A program made the translations under genes and the position numbers. A stretch of DNA of 64,000 bases from positions 16,900,306 through 16,964,305 of the forward strand of contig JABAKD010000020.1 of assembly GCA_012845835.1 (NCBI GenBank), in the 5' to 3' direction. The stretch comes from Undaria pinnatifida (taxonomy: Eukaryota > Sar > Phaeophyceae > Laminariales > Alariaceae). The first letter of the stretch is position 1, and each line of letters opens with the position of its first letter. The notes under the pieces are model-generated. The model had not been told where the DNA came from. It did no database searches and saw only the letters and a list, made by a program, of their open reading frames with translations. Of the stretch, positions 1 through 11,929 are shown piece by piece.

Positions 1-1394
1 GAAGTAAAATTAAACTTTTATTTGAAGTAGAACAAAATTATAGGATCTATTTAATTTAATAATTAATATAACACATTAACATAATCAATAGGGGATACGG
101 AGACGATAGAAAGGACAGGAAAAAGGGGATGTTGCATTTGCTCCAGACTTTGCAGTTGTTCAGCACTTCGTTCTCTCCGTGACTTGTGGGACTAATAATA
201 CAAGACCTAATACAAGTGAGTGACCAACGTGGAACCTGCACAGTAGAAATACCTCCAAGAGGGTGGCCTGTGTCTGTAACAGCCCCTCGTCTTTTAATGC
301 ATGCGCTGCTCATAGTCACTATGTCACCTCCAAGATACCACCTCTGGGTGACACCGTGATGTGAGCAGACGTGAGGAAGCACGGAGTATCTATCTATAGG
401 TGCGCGAGCGTACCACAACATTATTGTTATTTATTTTTTTCACCTACGGGTGCGCAAGCGTAGCACTTTGTATGGAGACCGGCAACATGAAGGTGGAGGA
501 GGTGCAAAGGCCTTGCAAACGCGTGGCCCATCGCAGTGGACAAAACTCTTCAGCGGCACCGGCGACTGTTGCTACCGGCACCGGTACTCAAGGCTCGATC
601 ACGTGTTTTGAACGGCAAACCACACCGGTGCCTTCTTTCTCAGTGTCGCAGCCAAACTCCTTTGCAATCGCTGAAATCAAACCCTTTGTATCACACCTCT
701 TGGAGTGTACCACCCTTCCAATGGCCATCGCAAGTGAGCATAACGCCGCCCTGACTTCTTTTCCTTGTTGCGTTCACCCCCCAGTGCCATTGATTGATGC
801 ACTTGATACCCTCGTACGAGCCCAATGCCGTTTTTTATTTCCTAGGGTCTGCTCGATTTTTTTTTTTCCTTTCCTTCCTTGCTTCCTCTTTTTGTCTTAT
901 CTTATCTTTCTTTTCTTTTTTCCAACTAACTTGAGTCTGACGTGCGTATACGTAGTGGTAAGTACCACGTGTAATAGTTCCATCTGTATGGGTGCAGGGG
1001 TCTGCTGTTTTGGATCCGCGCTTTAGTTATTGTTTTCCCTGGTAGCGTGGAAGATAGGCGTTCGAAGAGCTTTAGGATAAAGTGTGCACCGCCTGACGCC
1101 TGATGCAGAACGCCAGATCTCACTCGTCGGTCTTCATTCGATCAAAACAAGTGTGTGAGTGTGCCTTTGCACTGCATCAAGAGCAGAAGAGAGATCACTT
1201 CGGAACAGTAGCGATCGACGTCCACCGCATGTTCCATCGTGACTCGACAGCGCTGGACCTCCGCTGGCCGGCCGCATTTACAGGGAATACACAGGGACTT
1301 GCGTACGAACCCGGTAGACCCAAGTAGCCCACTCCAAAAGTTAACTCTAAACACTATGACAATTATTGTTTCGTGCATTGAATTCCACGGATGT
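1..1394. other. No supported gene
   Basis: AT-rich at the extreme left, with pyrimidine-rich tracts around 840-930. The longest plus-strand open frame (400-1026) begins at GTG and its C-terminal half is translated from T-rich low-complexity DNA, so I do not call it. No repeat match to the rest of the window was found here. Confidence 0.5.
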
Positions 1395-1630
1395 CTGGTT
1401 TTGTCCCCCTCAATGCGGGTTATACAGCAGTTTCCGTGCGCAGAACAAGGTTGACGCCTTAGTCCTGTTGACCCTGGCATTAGCAGGGGAGTGACCGACC
1501 TGTATCCTTCACGAGGGTATACACACCCCGTTACATGCGCGATCGAAGTATCACACGCAGCTCGCAAAGCTGAGCTTTGGTCAAAAAACTTTTTGGTCGA
1601 TCTGACAGTCTGAAATGAATTTTTCATTTT
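1395..1630 (-). repeat. Interspersed repeat family A, minus copy
   Basis: A diverged minus-strand copy of a repeat found about ten times in this window. Shared blocks are the tttgtccccctca segment, the tcctgttgaccctgg segment, the cgatcg...tatcacacgcagctcgcaaagc segment and the terminal core. Other copies lie near 2550, 3320, 8650, 9950, 13560, 40100 and 62640. Confidence 0.7.
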
Positions 1631-2484
1631 GAAATATATACTTGTAAATGGTACTATTTTCTGGGTGGAAAGCGGTTTCGTCGTTTTGTTCAGGCGCGAG
1701 TAGTGCGACGTATATATGTGGTAATAAGTCATAAGTCAATTGATAATTTGATGAAGAAAGTCAAAAGCTCATAACGTAAGTTGAGAATTCAGGTTCGGAA
1801 TAGATCCAAGGAAGGTTAAGACACCTACATACGAGTACCCGGCGTTGGAGTTGACCTTCGCTCGTAGTTGTGGGTAGATCTTGGAGTAGAATATGGATCC
1901 ATCTGGGTAGCTGGAATAATCACGGGTTTTTGGTAGGTGGAAAGGTCGTCGTTGGGTACTGCGTGGATTCCAAGAAGAAGTTGAGAAGGATATGAAAGTC
2001 GTGGTACAGAACTGATTGCCAACAAGTAGTTGTAAGGTCGGTAAGTTTTGAGAGCAGATTTCCCGGGGTTTGTCGTGGTTGCCTTTTCATGTCAGAAGCT
2101 CGCTGGGTGTCGTTTGGAGCCGTCTCGAGTCGATGCACGATATGGCAAGCCACCGGGGTCGGGTGAGACTGATGTAAGCGAGTATCAGGCGAAAGCAGTC
2201 AGTGCGTGACGGATTGGTAGGCGGACAAAAGCAGTGAAGAAGGATAAATGATGCTCAATTACACACGATCCATCAATCATATTTCTTGACCAGTTCTCGA
2301 AGCCAGAACAAGCATTTATTTCGTCAGATGGAAGAACCTGCAGATATTGTATGGAATGAGTTTGGACAGCTAGCGAGCATACAGCAGTCTCGCGAGTGAG
2401 ATTCACCAGACCGCGTGAGCCGAGTCCAGTTCTTATTACATATAGCAGTATGGACCTGACAGATCGTGGCTGACTCCCGATTTC

Positions 2485-2790
2485 ACTTTATATTACGTAT
2501 AAAAATAAAAATACACTCCAGCTGTGAGATCGAACATTTTTTATATAATAAAAAATGAAGATACACTCCAGCTGTGAGATCGAATATTTCGTCGAAAACT
2601 CATCTTTTGCAAGCTGTGTGTGACACTCCGATCGCGCGTATTACGGGTTGTGTGTCCTCATTAAGGATATAGGTCGGCAATTCCTCTTGCAACTACAGTG
2701 TAGCTATCAGGGTCAACAGGGTGATGTTAGTCAGTCTTTGCACGGAAACTATAAAACCCGTTTCTGAGGGGGACAAAATCTGACAGCTGT
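2485..2790 (+). repeat. Interspersed repeat family A, near-complete plus copy
   Basis: The conserved left end (acactccagctgtgagatcg) appears twice here, at about 2514 and 2562. It is followed by the core catcttttgcaagctgtgtg and then by the right part ending in gagggggacaaaatctgaca. The doubled left end suggests slippage or a nested truncated copy. No coding capacity; the family behaves like a non-autonomous DNA element. Confidence 0.7.
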
Positions 2791-3060
2791 AGAAGGAAAT
2801 GCATCCGTTTATCAAGTGAATCCTGTAAGTCGAATAACCGGTGAGGGGAGGGCGGAGTTTTTAAGGACGTGGGGGCCTGGTTTTTATCAAAAGGGAGCGG
2901 GGGGGGGGCGGGGGCAGCTAAATCTGTGCGTGGAAACTATACATTCTTTTAAGGGGATAAATCCGACGGTTTTGGAAAGAATGCACCAGTTTATCATGTA
3001 TATCCTGTAAGTCGTACAACCAGTGCGTAGAGGGCGGAGTGTTCGAGGGGGTGGGGGTGG
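2740..3060 (+). repeat. Diverged tandem duplication of about 190 bp
   Basis: The segment at 2740-2880 recurs at about 2928-3060 in the same order: a cggaaactat block, a gaatgcatcc/gaatgcacca block, the sequence tcctgtaagtcg and then agggcggagt. G-rich simple sequence follows each copy. No ORF of interest. Confidence 0.6.
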
Positions 3061-3224
3061 GGTGGGGTGGGGGTGTGCGGAGGAAGGGGGTGGAAGGGAA
3101 GGGCTTTAGGTGGCACAGATGTACGGATTTGCTATACGTGTAGTGCTAGGTCTAGGCGATGGTGCGGGTGGTGGGGAACGACGGGGCGTTGGGGGCGGGG
3201 GGGGGGATTTTTTATACGATGTAT

Positions 3225-3545
3225 TTCTGGCAGAGGCATGAACTGCGTCAGCTACGAGTATGTTGTTGTTGTTGTTCTCACATTAACTCGCATAATCAAA
3301 TATATTATAAAAATTAGAATACACTCCAGCTGTGAGATCGAAGATTTCGTCGAAACTCATCTTTGCAAGCTGTGTGTGATACTCCGATCGCGCGCATTAC
3401 GAGTTGTGTGTCCTCATTAAGGATATAGGTCGGCATATATATGAAACATGCGTGTACCACTTTTGGTTTTACTTTTTTTTTTTTTTCCTGGGGTATTCGT
3501 CCACTCCAGAGTGACTGGAGCCTGTCCTGTGACCACGGCGATTAG
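3225..3545. repeat. Family A copy embedded in family B sequence
   Basis: Family B sequence (gaggcatgaactgcgtcagc) lies at 3232-3252, followed by a (GTT)n run and ctcacattaactcgcataatca. A plus-strand family A copy occupies about 3318-3437. Family B resumes at 3440-3545 with gcgtgtaccac and agtgactggagcctgtcctg. The order suggests insertion of A into an older B element, with some rearrangement. Confidence 0.6.
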
Positions 3546-6395
3546 TGCAGGGTGGTCTAATGCAGGACAGGCCGGCAAAAGAAAATCTGGCTGCCAGCAG
3601 GAATCTTTTCCCCCCCCAATAAAATGGTCAGGGCATTCCGCCCAAAAAAAAACGAGAATTTGAGCATGTTGCGTTTTTTGCCCCCGGGTTTTGGCTACCA
3701 AAAGTAAAAAGGGTGAAAGTGCTGTCTCCTGTCATCTTTGTCTCGGATTGGAAGTTTGCATCCACCTAAACCAACTTTCCGCTCGGAACCAAATCCTCTG
3801 AGTGCGAAGCGATGGACTATCGTGTTTCCTTAGTTTCCGTTTAAATTTTTAGCTTGAACTAAAATTCAATCGAGCTTGTATTAGAGCTTATATGAGCTAA
3901 AAAATATTTTGAAGGACAATGACTGCTTGTCGGATAGGGTAATCTTCACCTGGCAGATAAGACCACCCTCGACCGGCAGCGGTGTACTGTCAATGTACTA
4001 CTCTGCAGTGAACAATATCAGAGTGTCCCTGCGGAGTAATACAGCCAAGGGTTAAGGGTACGCATCCGGTTTAAAACCAGACAGCATATTATACCAGTAC
4101 GCAGACAAGCAGGCACGTTCTCACCGGCAAGAGGAGAAAAACAAAAACTTAACTTAAACACTTGAACAATTAAGGAGTGAATGCCCCCCCCTGTCCTCCC
4201 CCGTCTCAAAAAGGATGCGTGGTCAAAATGGTCAAATGGCTTGTCTCATGACTCACTGTTCATATTGCTGGCGAAGCCAGCTTCCGGTCGCCAAGCGTAC
4301 CCCACCGTGCGCCAATCGCTGCAACCTGTCTTGTCCGTCACCAGACCCTTCATCCACCCGAAGCTAAACGGCCTGTAGTGCCGCAGCAAAGCATCTGGAG
4401 ATGCGCGAGGGTGATCGTTACTCCCTTCCCCAACGGAGGAAGGAAGGTCCACCGCCCCGACCACCAGAGATGAAGCTCCTGGGTTGCGTGGGAGTCCCGG
4501 CAATCCCCCCCCTCCCAAGGCAGCAACGCAGAGCGAAAGCTTGAGCCATGATGCAGACGAGGAAAACGTCGCGGTCGGGAGAGCCACAGCTCTTTTGGTG
4601 ATCGCCACCATTCTTCTTCAAGGCGTAATTTTACACGCTGGGAAGTAGCCACTCACTCTGAACTGTTTCTTTCTCCACTAATTCCGAGTAGTTTGTCTAA
4701 AAAAAACGTGGGTGGGGTCACACGGAGTGGTACGGTAGGTCGGAACAAAAAGTCTTGAGGAGGCCTCGGGTCCCTTCGATGTGGTGCACTCCGACTTGTC
4801 TCCTCCGTGAAAATACAAAGGAAATGCAAAAAGGCACACAGGAGCGCACGCGTACACCTAGAGTGCCGAACCGAACCCACGACCTTGCATGCAACAAATC
4901 CCGGCACGCACAGGTCGAGGGGGGGGGGGGGGGGGGAAGGAGAACGGGTCGAAACGGATCAATTACGACATGGTCTGAAAAACGAACGGCCTTCTCGTCA
5001 CGGGCTGGCTTTCCGCTGTCTGCTGTCTCTGTCTACGTATGGTCTCTCTACACGTATCATATGATATACGTATGGTACTACAGAGTATTGATACGTTGGT
5101 GCGGGTGGTATCACATTTAGGTCGGTGTATCATCGAAGTGCGTGAACAGACTGCCTGCTTTTCGAAGCACGCTCAAAACGCATTTGGTACGCACGCAGCA
5201 CCACCGCTACTTTTCTTGTCCGCAAAGGGGACAGCCATGTTGATGTTGCTCTCGTATTAATAGTTAAATATATAGTTGACACGTTGTTGTTATTAATAGT
5301 GAGTCGTTGTTAGGGTGGGACTTGTTATTATTAGTATTGGATCAATTACATTGGGTAGGTCAGCGCGGTGGTTTGTCAATAGTGAACACTACTGGAGGTT
5401 CGAGTCAGCGGTTCAAAATCTCGGCATGGAGAATTTTATCTTCCTAGTGACACCAACCAGCAAATGCCGTGAAGAGCGCTTTTAGCGTCACAATTCGACG
5501 CGAATCGACGAGGGAAAGAAAGTGCAGAATCTCGCGTTAAAAGGAAGACGCGTAACGTAATGGGGAGGAGGGAGAAGAGCCTGTCTAATGGTCCCGGGTG
5601 AGGTTTTGGCGGGGATGGCGCCGTGGGTTCAAGCAGCGTGTTCATGAATCACAGCATATACATACGGGGGCACATTCAGAGTATCCGGTATACCATGGTA
5701 TGCTGAATCTGCGCTCTCCGCTCCCTGCTCTCTTACCTCTTACCTTGTGGGCTGTAGGGGGGGGTTGTTCGGACTCTTGGGTAATGCACCTCCGCATTTC
5801 CGGAATCCCGAATTCACAATTATTCGTATTTTGTGGGGGTTTTCTCTAAAACCACATCACCGTCGTCACTTTTTCCTTCTTCGGCCATTCTTCGGCGAGA
5901 CGGCGGGACTGCGAGAAAGTAGACCGCATATCAGAATAAGACCCTACTCATTCAAGACAAAGACCCAAGAAGACCACATAGACCGCAACTTGATACCTGG
6001 TAGTTGATAGTTGATCCCACAACACTCGTTGGGTCCAGGTTTAGTGCGGTGAAAAGCGCTTGCTTGCGGCGACCTCGTTCGTACGTAAAATCGCACTACT
6101 ATTCGTGCTTGCAGGCATCCCGGGACGGTTCGGGGTACCACTTGAGTGTGGGCATTGTCGTCTGCATACCGCGCTTCTGAGGGGCTATGGCTTCGCTTTG
6201 CTCGCGCTAATAAAACATATTCAATTTTCTGCATCTCGATTTCGGGCTGCGAATAGTTGTCTCCCGGAGACCGCGCACGTCCTTCTTCCATCTTGTATTT
6301 TAGGCCGAGAATTCTTGTGCTATTTTCCGCTGTCTTCTGTCTGCTGCTGAAAGATGAAACTGCCCTGTTTCATCGATCACCGAGAGCGTCTCCAA
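3546..6395. other. No supported gene
   Basis: Open frames here (for example 4246-4652 minus and 5944-6291 minus) overlap one another on both strands, lack recognisable domains and show no consistent splice structure. A run of about 20 G lies at 4919-4937. I see no RNA gene. Confidence 0.5.
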
Positions 6396-6396
6396 T

Positions 6397-6740
6397 CCTT
6401 TTTTTTCTTTTTCGCACACTTCTACTTTCCAGCTTCTGGACAAGCCGTGGTTACAGGTGTCGTCCCTTCTTCCCCCTGGTTCTTGCCTTCAATTTTTATC
6501 GCGCATAGGGTTCAGCACTCCCACTGCTCGTCGATTTTTCATTCAATAATTGAGTGTTGCTTATAACGCACGCTCTCGTGCTTTCCGCAAGTCAATTTGT
6601 TGTGCACAAGAAAAACTTCCAACGACTTTGTAAGAGTATGCACTCGGCGGGGCTCGAACTCACGAAACTGACCTATACCAGGCTCGAGGATAACCTGATA
6701 CGCCACCGGGGCGACCGGCACTGTAATAATTACACATGGA
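6397..6740 (-). mobile_element. tRNA-derived SINE, minus-strand copy
   Basis: Read on the minus strand, the element starts with a tRNA-like head (gccggtcgccccggtggcg at 6704-6722). It carries an A-box-like block (tggcgtatcagg) and a B-box-like block matching GTTCGAGCC. A unique body follows, then a terminal A-rich tail, seen here as a T-run at 6398-6413. Two further copies (9629-9938 and 11575-11925) share head, body and tail. RNA polymerase III transcription is inferred from the boxes. Confidence 0.75.
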
Positions 6741-8645
6741 CGGTCGAGTAGCAACTACAACAATCAATTACAATGATGTTACCAAAGGCGATATCGACGG
6801 CAGCAGCGAGCGGTAGTAGGCAGGGCGGCTATTACATGAAGTACGGACGAGCAAGCCATTGCTGCAACCGACATACCAGGCTGCTTGCTACATTGTATGA
6901 TACATATCGCAGCCACTTCTGATACTGATCGGGTTATCGCCTCCGGGGGTGTTCGGAGCTTCGCATGTACCACGAGAAAGCGAAAAACGTCCATCGTTCT
7001 GCGTTGGCAGAGAACGGCACGAAATGGTCAAGTTGTGTTTTCATAATATTTTTCAGATTGTTTTTGGTTACTCAACAACGCACGCAGCAGAGGCAGACCG
7101 CACAGCATGCTTATTATTATTAATACGATCGTAGATGTGATCACACAGCAGTAGTGGTGTACGAGAGCACGGGACAGGGGATGAAAATGTAGCCGCCGGG
7201 AGGCAACGTGGGCTTTCATGGGTGGATTGCTGCATATAACACGTCGTTCTTGTCTTTGTGTGTAGACTACGATATACAGGCAGTCATGCACAGCAGTATT
7301 TCGACCCACAGACATGATCAGATGCTCGGTACCAGCAGCTCAGCACAAATAAACGATCAACGTGAATCTTGAACAATAAATTTTGGAAATGTGGTGACAA
7401 GAGTATGTGATGTGTGGTGAAATATTGTTTTTTTTATGTCAGCTCTGTTGTGCCTCTACGTTCCGCTGAGGAGACCGAAATAGGAACTACAGAGGCATGC
7501 CTGCCTGGTCTTGCTTGCGATGGCTAGGCTATGTAGCTGGGGCACAGCTTCGCATCATCCACGCCCCCGCAACGTGGCTATCAGACACACTCGCGCCTCC
7601 GCAGTGCTGTGGGAACTTTTGACGGATCACAGACCCGCTCAGTTCGAACACGGAAATATGTTCCTCTCACCTCTCGAGGAAATCTTCAGCGCACGTACGT
7701 AGTGCCAGAACAAGAGCTTTTGTGGCCGAAAAGACGAGGCTTTCTAGCCAGCCTCCGCGCGCTGCTCGCTCGTCTCACCCCTTGATTAGCTCCGATAATA
7801 GGAGAGAGCTTGTAGTGTGAGTAGAGTGCCAAGACAAGGACTGACCGAGCTGCGAGCTACGAGTGCAAATTACAAATTATGGTCGTCTCGTAGAGCACGT
7901 ATCGTTAAATTTATTTTAGATTTGTTTTTTTTATTTGTATATAAAGTACAGATACTTGTAGTAGTAGAATTTTCTGAGATTTTTAGATGCATCGGTTCCC
8001 AACCACCACCCAAACCCGATCCAAACGACGCTTATATTCACTTGCAACTCCCTCCTTCGAAAAGCAGAAAAAGATCAACTGCTTGGGTGCTTGGTGCTTG
8101 CTCAGAGCCTTGTGCAGAACCTTTGGAAGGTGGAAACATGCGCTCACTGGAGGATCGATGCTTCCTGAAGATCGCGAAGAACCCTGATCAGTCATTGGAG
8201 GCAACGAGAGTGAGTGTTTTCATCCTGTCAGACGTACGTAGTGTTCCACAGTTCCGCGTGTTCTGTCTATCCTACTTTTCGGAACACTGCTGTTTGTACA
8301 GAAACCCTAGACCCTTTGGTAAGACGAGCGGGAAGAGTGCCTCAGCAGTTCAGTGGAAGTACGTGATATCTCAGGACCTCCGTACGGCGTCCTCTTCAGC
8401 AAGCAGTAGTTTCCGGCGTAGAGGTGGTGCATCGCCCATTGCTTCATGATTGAAGGTCGTCAGAGGTCGGCCTTCTGGCGGTGAACGGTGAACCCGTGAC
8501 AATCGCAGATGGGTTTGTGTTTGTTTTTTTACCGCTGCACACTGTATACTGCATGCTGCATACCGGCTGTGCTGTGTGGAGGTACAACACTATCTATCCG
8601 GTTTTTAGCACACCCAGTCATCAACGCTATTAATACTACTACTGC
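6741..8645. other. No supported gene
   Basis: A plus-strand open frame of 210 codons (7817-8449) begins at GTG, has no recognisable domain, and has no matching exons up- or downstream. I treat it as unproven. Nothing else is supported. Confidence 0.45.
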
Positions 8646-8649
8646 TGTA

Positions 8650-9035
8650 ATTGGTACAATACTCTCAAGAGGACATGCACACCCCGTAGCACGCGCAATC
8701 GGTAGAGCTGTGAGGCGGCACAACTTAAGTCACCAACTACTTGCTTTTTGGTCATAGTCGTGATTTGGCTCGCTCACTTGCCCGACTTAAGTCGGCAAGT
8801 CGGCTGGCCGCCAACTGACCCCGCCAGCCGACTTGACGACCAGCCGACTTGGCCAACTAAAGTCAGTTATTATTAATAATAGTTTGCGAACGGCACCTAC
8901 CGATTAGTTTTGTGGCCGTGAAAATCTGCCGGTGGCCGACTCACAGCTCTAGCAATCGGATTATCACACACAACTTGCAAATATGGGTTTCGACGAAATC
9001 CTCGATCCCGCAGCTGTACAGCAGCAGTATTAATA
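8650..9035 (-). repeat. Family A copy, interrupted by a MITE
   Basis: Minus-oriented family A sequence at 8668-8702 (aggacatgcac, accccgtagcacgcgcaatcgg) continues after an insertion at 8952-9030 (gcaatcggattatcacacac, then acttgcaaatatgggtttcg). Removing 8703-8951 plus one target duplication restores the expected family A order. Confidence 0.75.
8703..8951. mobile_element. hAT-like MITE with 8-bp target-site duplication
   Basis: A 249-bp element bounded by inverted ends: tagagctgtgaggcgg on the left, and tagagctgtgagtcgg reading inward from the right (one mismatch in 16). It is flanked by a perfect 8-bp direct repeat, gcaatcgg (8695-8702 and 8952-8959). An 8-bp duplication with TAG-starting ends is the signature of hAT transposons. 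There is no transposase, so it is non-autonomous. The interior contains cagccgactt repeats in both orientations. Possible relatives lie near 41716 and 46440. Confidence 0.85.
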
Positions 9036-9299
9036 GTAGCGTAATCCATACCTGGTAATTTATTTTCTAGTATAAAAATTAGTACATGGTACAGCGTACG
9101 CAAGCAATGCGGTGCTTGTTCGAAATACTGTAATATAATGCCAGTACAGAGTATGCTGGTGTACTGGCAAATTACTGGTGCTGCCAGTATTCTGGTATAT
9201 TGGCAGTATACATATACTGGCTGAGCGCACCAGAGCCCAGTGGCTTGAACCAAACGCCACCCCATCACGACGAAACCTTACAAATGAATACCTTGGGTA

Positions 9300-9590
9300 C
9301 TTCGTTGTTGTTGTTGTTGTTCTCACATTAACTCGCATAATCAAGTCCGTGGTCACAGGACAGGCTCCAGTCACTCTGGAGCTGAGGAATACCCCAGGGA
9401 AAAACACACACAACCCAAGGTGGTACACGCATATATCACAGCTGACGCAATTCATGCCTCCACCAGAAACATATAAAAGTGAAATCGGGAGTCAGTCTAC
9501 GATGTGCCAGGTCCAGGCCGGTGCATACGTCTCACTACTCACGCCTGGAGGAACCAAATATTCCGATTGCCACCTAAGTAAGACTAACAC
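9300..9590 (-). repeat. Interspersed repeat family B, minus copy
   Basis: This is the reverse complement of the copy at 31735-32012, with about 250 bp of extended similarity. The plus-strand view starts with a (GTT)5 run and ctcacattaactcgcataatc, so the element itself ends in an (AAC)n tail. The tail suggests a retroposon that ends in a simple repeat rather than poly(A). No coding capacity. Confidence 0.75.
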
Positions 9591-9628
9591 GTATATATTA
9601 CACGTAGTATCTATCACTACTTCGTATA

Positions 9629-9938
9629 CGATGTCCGGTCGCCCCGGTGGCGTATCAGGTTGTCCTCGAGCCTGGTATAGGTCTGTTTCGCGACTTCAAG
9701 CCCCCCGAGTGCACACTCGTATAAATTCGTGGGGACTTTTTCTTGTGCACAAATTGACTTGCGGAAAGCGTGAGAGCGTAAGTTAGCAACACTCGATGAA
9801 GATTCGGCGAGCAGTGGGATTGCTGAACCCTATGCGCGATAAAAATTGAAGGCAAGGACCAGGGGGAAGAAGGGACGACTCCTGTGACCACGGCTTGTCC
9901 AGAAGCTGGAAAGTAGAAGTGTGCAAAAAAAAAAAAAA
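9629..9938 (+). mobile_element. tRNA-derived SINE with target-site duplication
   Basis: Intact-looking 310-bp copy. The tRNA-like head has an A box (tggcgtatcagg, 9648-9659) and a weakened B box (acttcaagcc, 9693-9702). The body includes gtggggactttttcttgtgc, and the element ends in 14-15 A. A 10-bp duplication, acttcgtata, lies immediately before the head (9619-9628) and right after the A-tail (9939-9948), as expected for LINE-driven retroposition. The right flank is a family A repeat. Confidence 0.85.
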
Positions 9939-9948
9939 ACTTCGTATA

Positions 9949-10185
9949 TATTTTTTGTCCCCCTCAGAAACGGGTTTTAAAGTTTCCGCGCACAGACTGC
10001 CTACCATCACCCTGTTGACCCTGATAGCTACACTGTAGTTGCAAGGGGAGTCGCCGACCTATATCCTTAATGAGGACACACAACCCGTAATACGCGCGAT
10101 CGGAGGATCACAAAGAGCTTGCAAAGATGAGTTTCGACAAAATCTTCGATCTCACAGCTGGAGTGTATTTTAATTTCTATAATAT
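9949..10185 (-). repeat. Interspersed repeat family A, near-complete minus copy
   Basis: This copy starts with ttttttgtccccctcagaaa and ends with the conserved terminal core gcttgcaaagatgagtttcg followed by aatcttcgatctcacagctg. It is one of the best preserved copies and useful as a reference for the family. Confidence 0.8.
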
Positions 10186-10632
10186 GCATGAGTGAATTGT
10201 ATGCGAGACGGAGGAGAGAGGCAGCAGAGAGAGGGGGAGCGACGGAGAATGCTGTGCACATGACGGACGAGTTCCCCCTACCAAATCAGACCAGGATATC
10301 GATGGGACGTGAACGAAAGCTCCCCCAAGAAACGCCTCTGGCGGGACCCTGTCAAGCAATGGATGTCAAGGTACTATGGGTATATGCCCCTGCGGCGCTG
10401 CGCGACACCCAGAGTTGTGAACTGCAAACCGAAAATTGTTTTTTCGGTCATTTTTCGGCGGTTGAAACGGACAGAGGGGTGCTCGGTTTCGGCTTCGGTG
10501 TCGGTTATCTTTCGGTTTAAAAAAAAAAACGGTGGAACCCACCCTACCCTTTTTTTGTTTCGGTTCATGACCTGGCAAAGCCGCTATGATATGACTAACG
10601 ACACCGACAGCCGGCGACACGGTCTAGTGCGT

Positions 10633-11003
10633 CCATGAAATCAATGCTGCTCCTGTAGCGATGCAGCGCCAACTGAAAGACAGGAGTATTAGGACTTGGT
10701 GCAGGCACAAGCGGCACGCTCCGACGCGTGCATGATTTCGATGCTGCTGCTTGTAGCGATGCAGCGTCAACCGGTAAACAAGTAAGGTCAGGACTTGGTG
10801 CACCGTGCACGCTGCACCAAGTGCTGAGACTCCTTGTGTTTCAGTTGGAGTTGCATCGCCTCAGCAGCGGTACCGATTTCGTGTACGTATCGGACCATGT
10901 GCACCAGGTCCTCAGATTCCTCATCCTCCAGTTGGCACTGAATCGCTACAGCAACAACATCGAATCCACGCATGCGTTGGATCATGCTGTTGGTGTTGGC
11001 CAT
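10633..11003 (-). pseudogene. Palindromic array of coding-like repeats (ORF fragment)
   Basis: On the minus strand an ATG at 11003 opens a frame of 72 codons to a stop at 10788. Two tandem homologous units are visible, one containing AVAIQCQLEDEESEDLV and the next AAEAMQLQLKHKESQHLV. The sequence then folds back around cttggtgcaccgtgcacgct (about 10793-10817). The opposite arm (10633-10800) carries two decayed copies of the same unit on the plus strand (for example AMQRQLKDR). The units look protein-derived, possibly from a transposon ORF, but I cannot name the family. Confidence 0.5.
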
Positions 11004-11574
11004 ACTTAGCGGCGCCAAGCAGCGCCAAAGGGGCGTTGGTCCACGACTCTGCCGGGAATTTGGCGGAGAGCGCGGCAGGGATCGGCGGCAGAGATTAGCT
11101 TTCAGGCGAATCATTCGTCGCGGAAGTCGTGTAGTTGTTGGCTCACGGGAGATAAGGGCCATACCTGGTAGCATCGAGGGTATTTTTAACACTTGTTGGA
11201 GATTTATTGTGCCTTGTGGCTGACCCTCGATTTGCTGCTGCAGCCCCTCGATTATGGTCGGCGTGGGGTCAGGGTGCTTGGTGGCCCCCCGGCGGCGTCT
11301 TAAACACCCGGGGTCAGTTTGGGGGTGGGATCAGGCTGCCAAGTGCAAATCTGTGTGCGTGTGTTGACCATCGAAACATCCCGAACTATCTGTAGATGAC
11401 CCATGGAGGGTTTTCTCGAACATGTTTTAAGCGCTCTTGATATGAATAGCATCGTCCATAGCGTTTGATTCTAGTGCCCAATCATCTTCTGACATGGTGG
11501 CGACACACGTCTCCTGTTGTTGATGAGTGTCGCTCGTGCAGACCATTTTACAGCCGATCCTGCCACGCGCTCAT

Positions 11575-11925
11575 ATCGGCGTCCCCGATGGGATAGCAGG
11601 TAGAACTCGTCCCTGCTAACGTCAAGCTCGTGGGTTCAAGTCTCACCGAGTGCATGCATTCTGGTCGTGGGGACTTTTTCTGGCATAATATTTGACGAGC
11701 GGAAAACGCGAACGCGTAAGTTAAAAAAAATTCGATGAAAAGCGACGAGCATTAAAAACTGCAAATTGGGAATGCTGGACCCTGTGCGCGATGAAAATGA
11801 AGGCACATACCGGGGGGGAGCAAAGACACTTGTGAGACAATATCGTGTCCAGAAGGTCGCTGAGGGCAACCTCTTCCGACTTGAGCTGGAGAGTAAAGTG
11901 ATGTTGAGTTAAGAAAAAACAAACA
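11575..11925 (+). mobile_element. tRNA-derived SINE, plus copy
   Basis: The tRNA-like head has an A-box-like tgggatagcagg (11588-11599) and a good B box in gggttcaagtctcacc. The body gtggggactttttctggc is shared with 9629-9938, and a short A-rich tail ends the copy near 11920. The body is more diverged than in the 9.6-kb copy, so this insertion is probably older or of another subfamily. Confidence 0.7.
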
Positions 11926-11929
11926 TTGG

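Noticed and set aside
400-1026. 208-codon plus-strand frame
   Set aside because: Non-ATG start, hydrophobic half made of T-rich low-complexity DNA, no recognisable domain.
7817-8449. 210-codon plus-strand frame
   Set aside because: Non-ATG start, no domain, no convincing splice partner exons.
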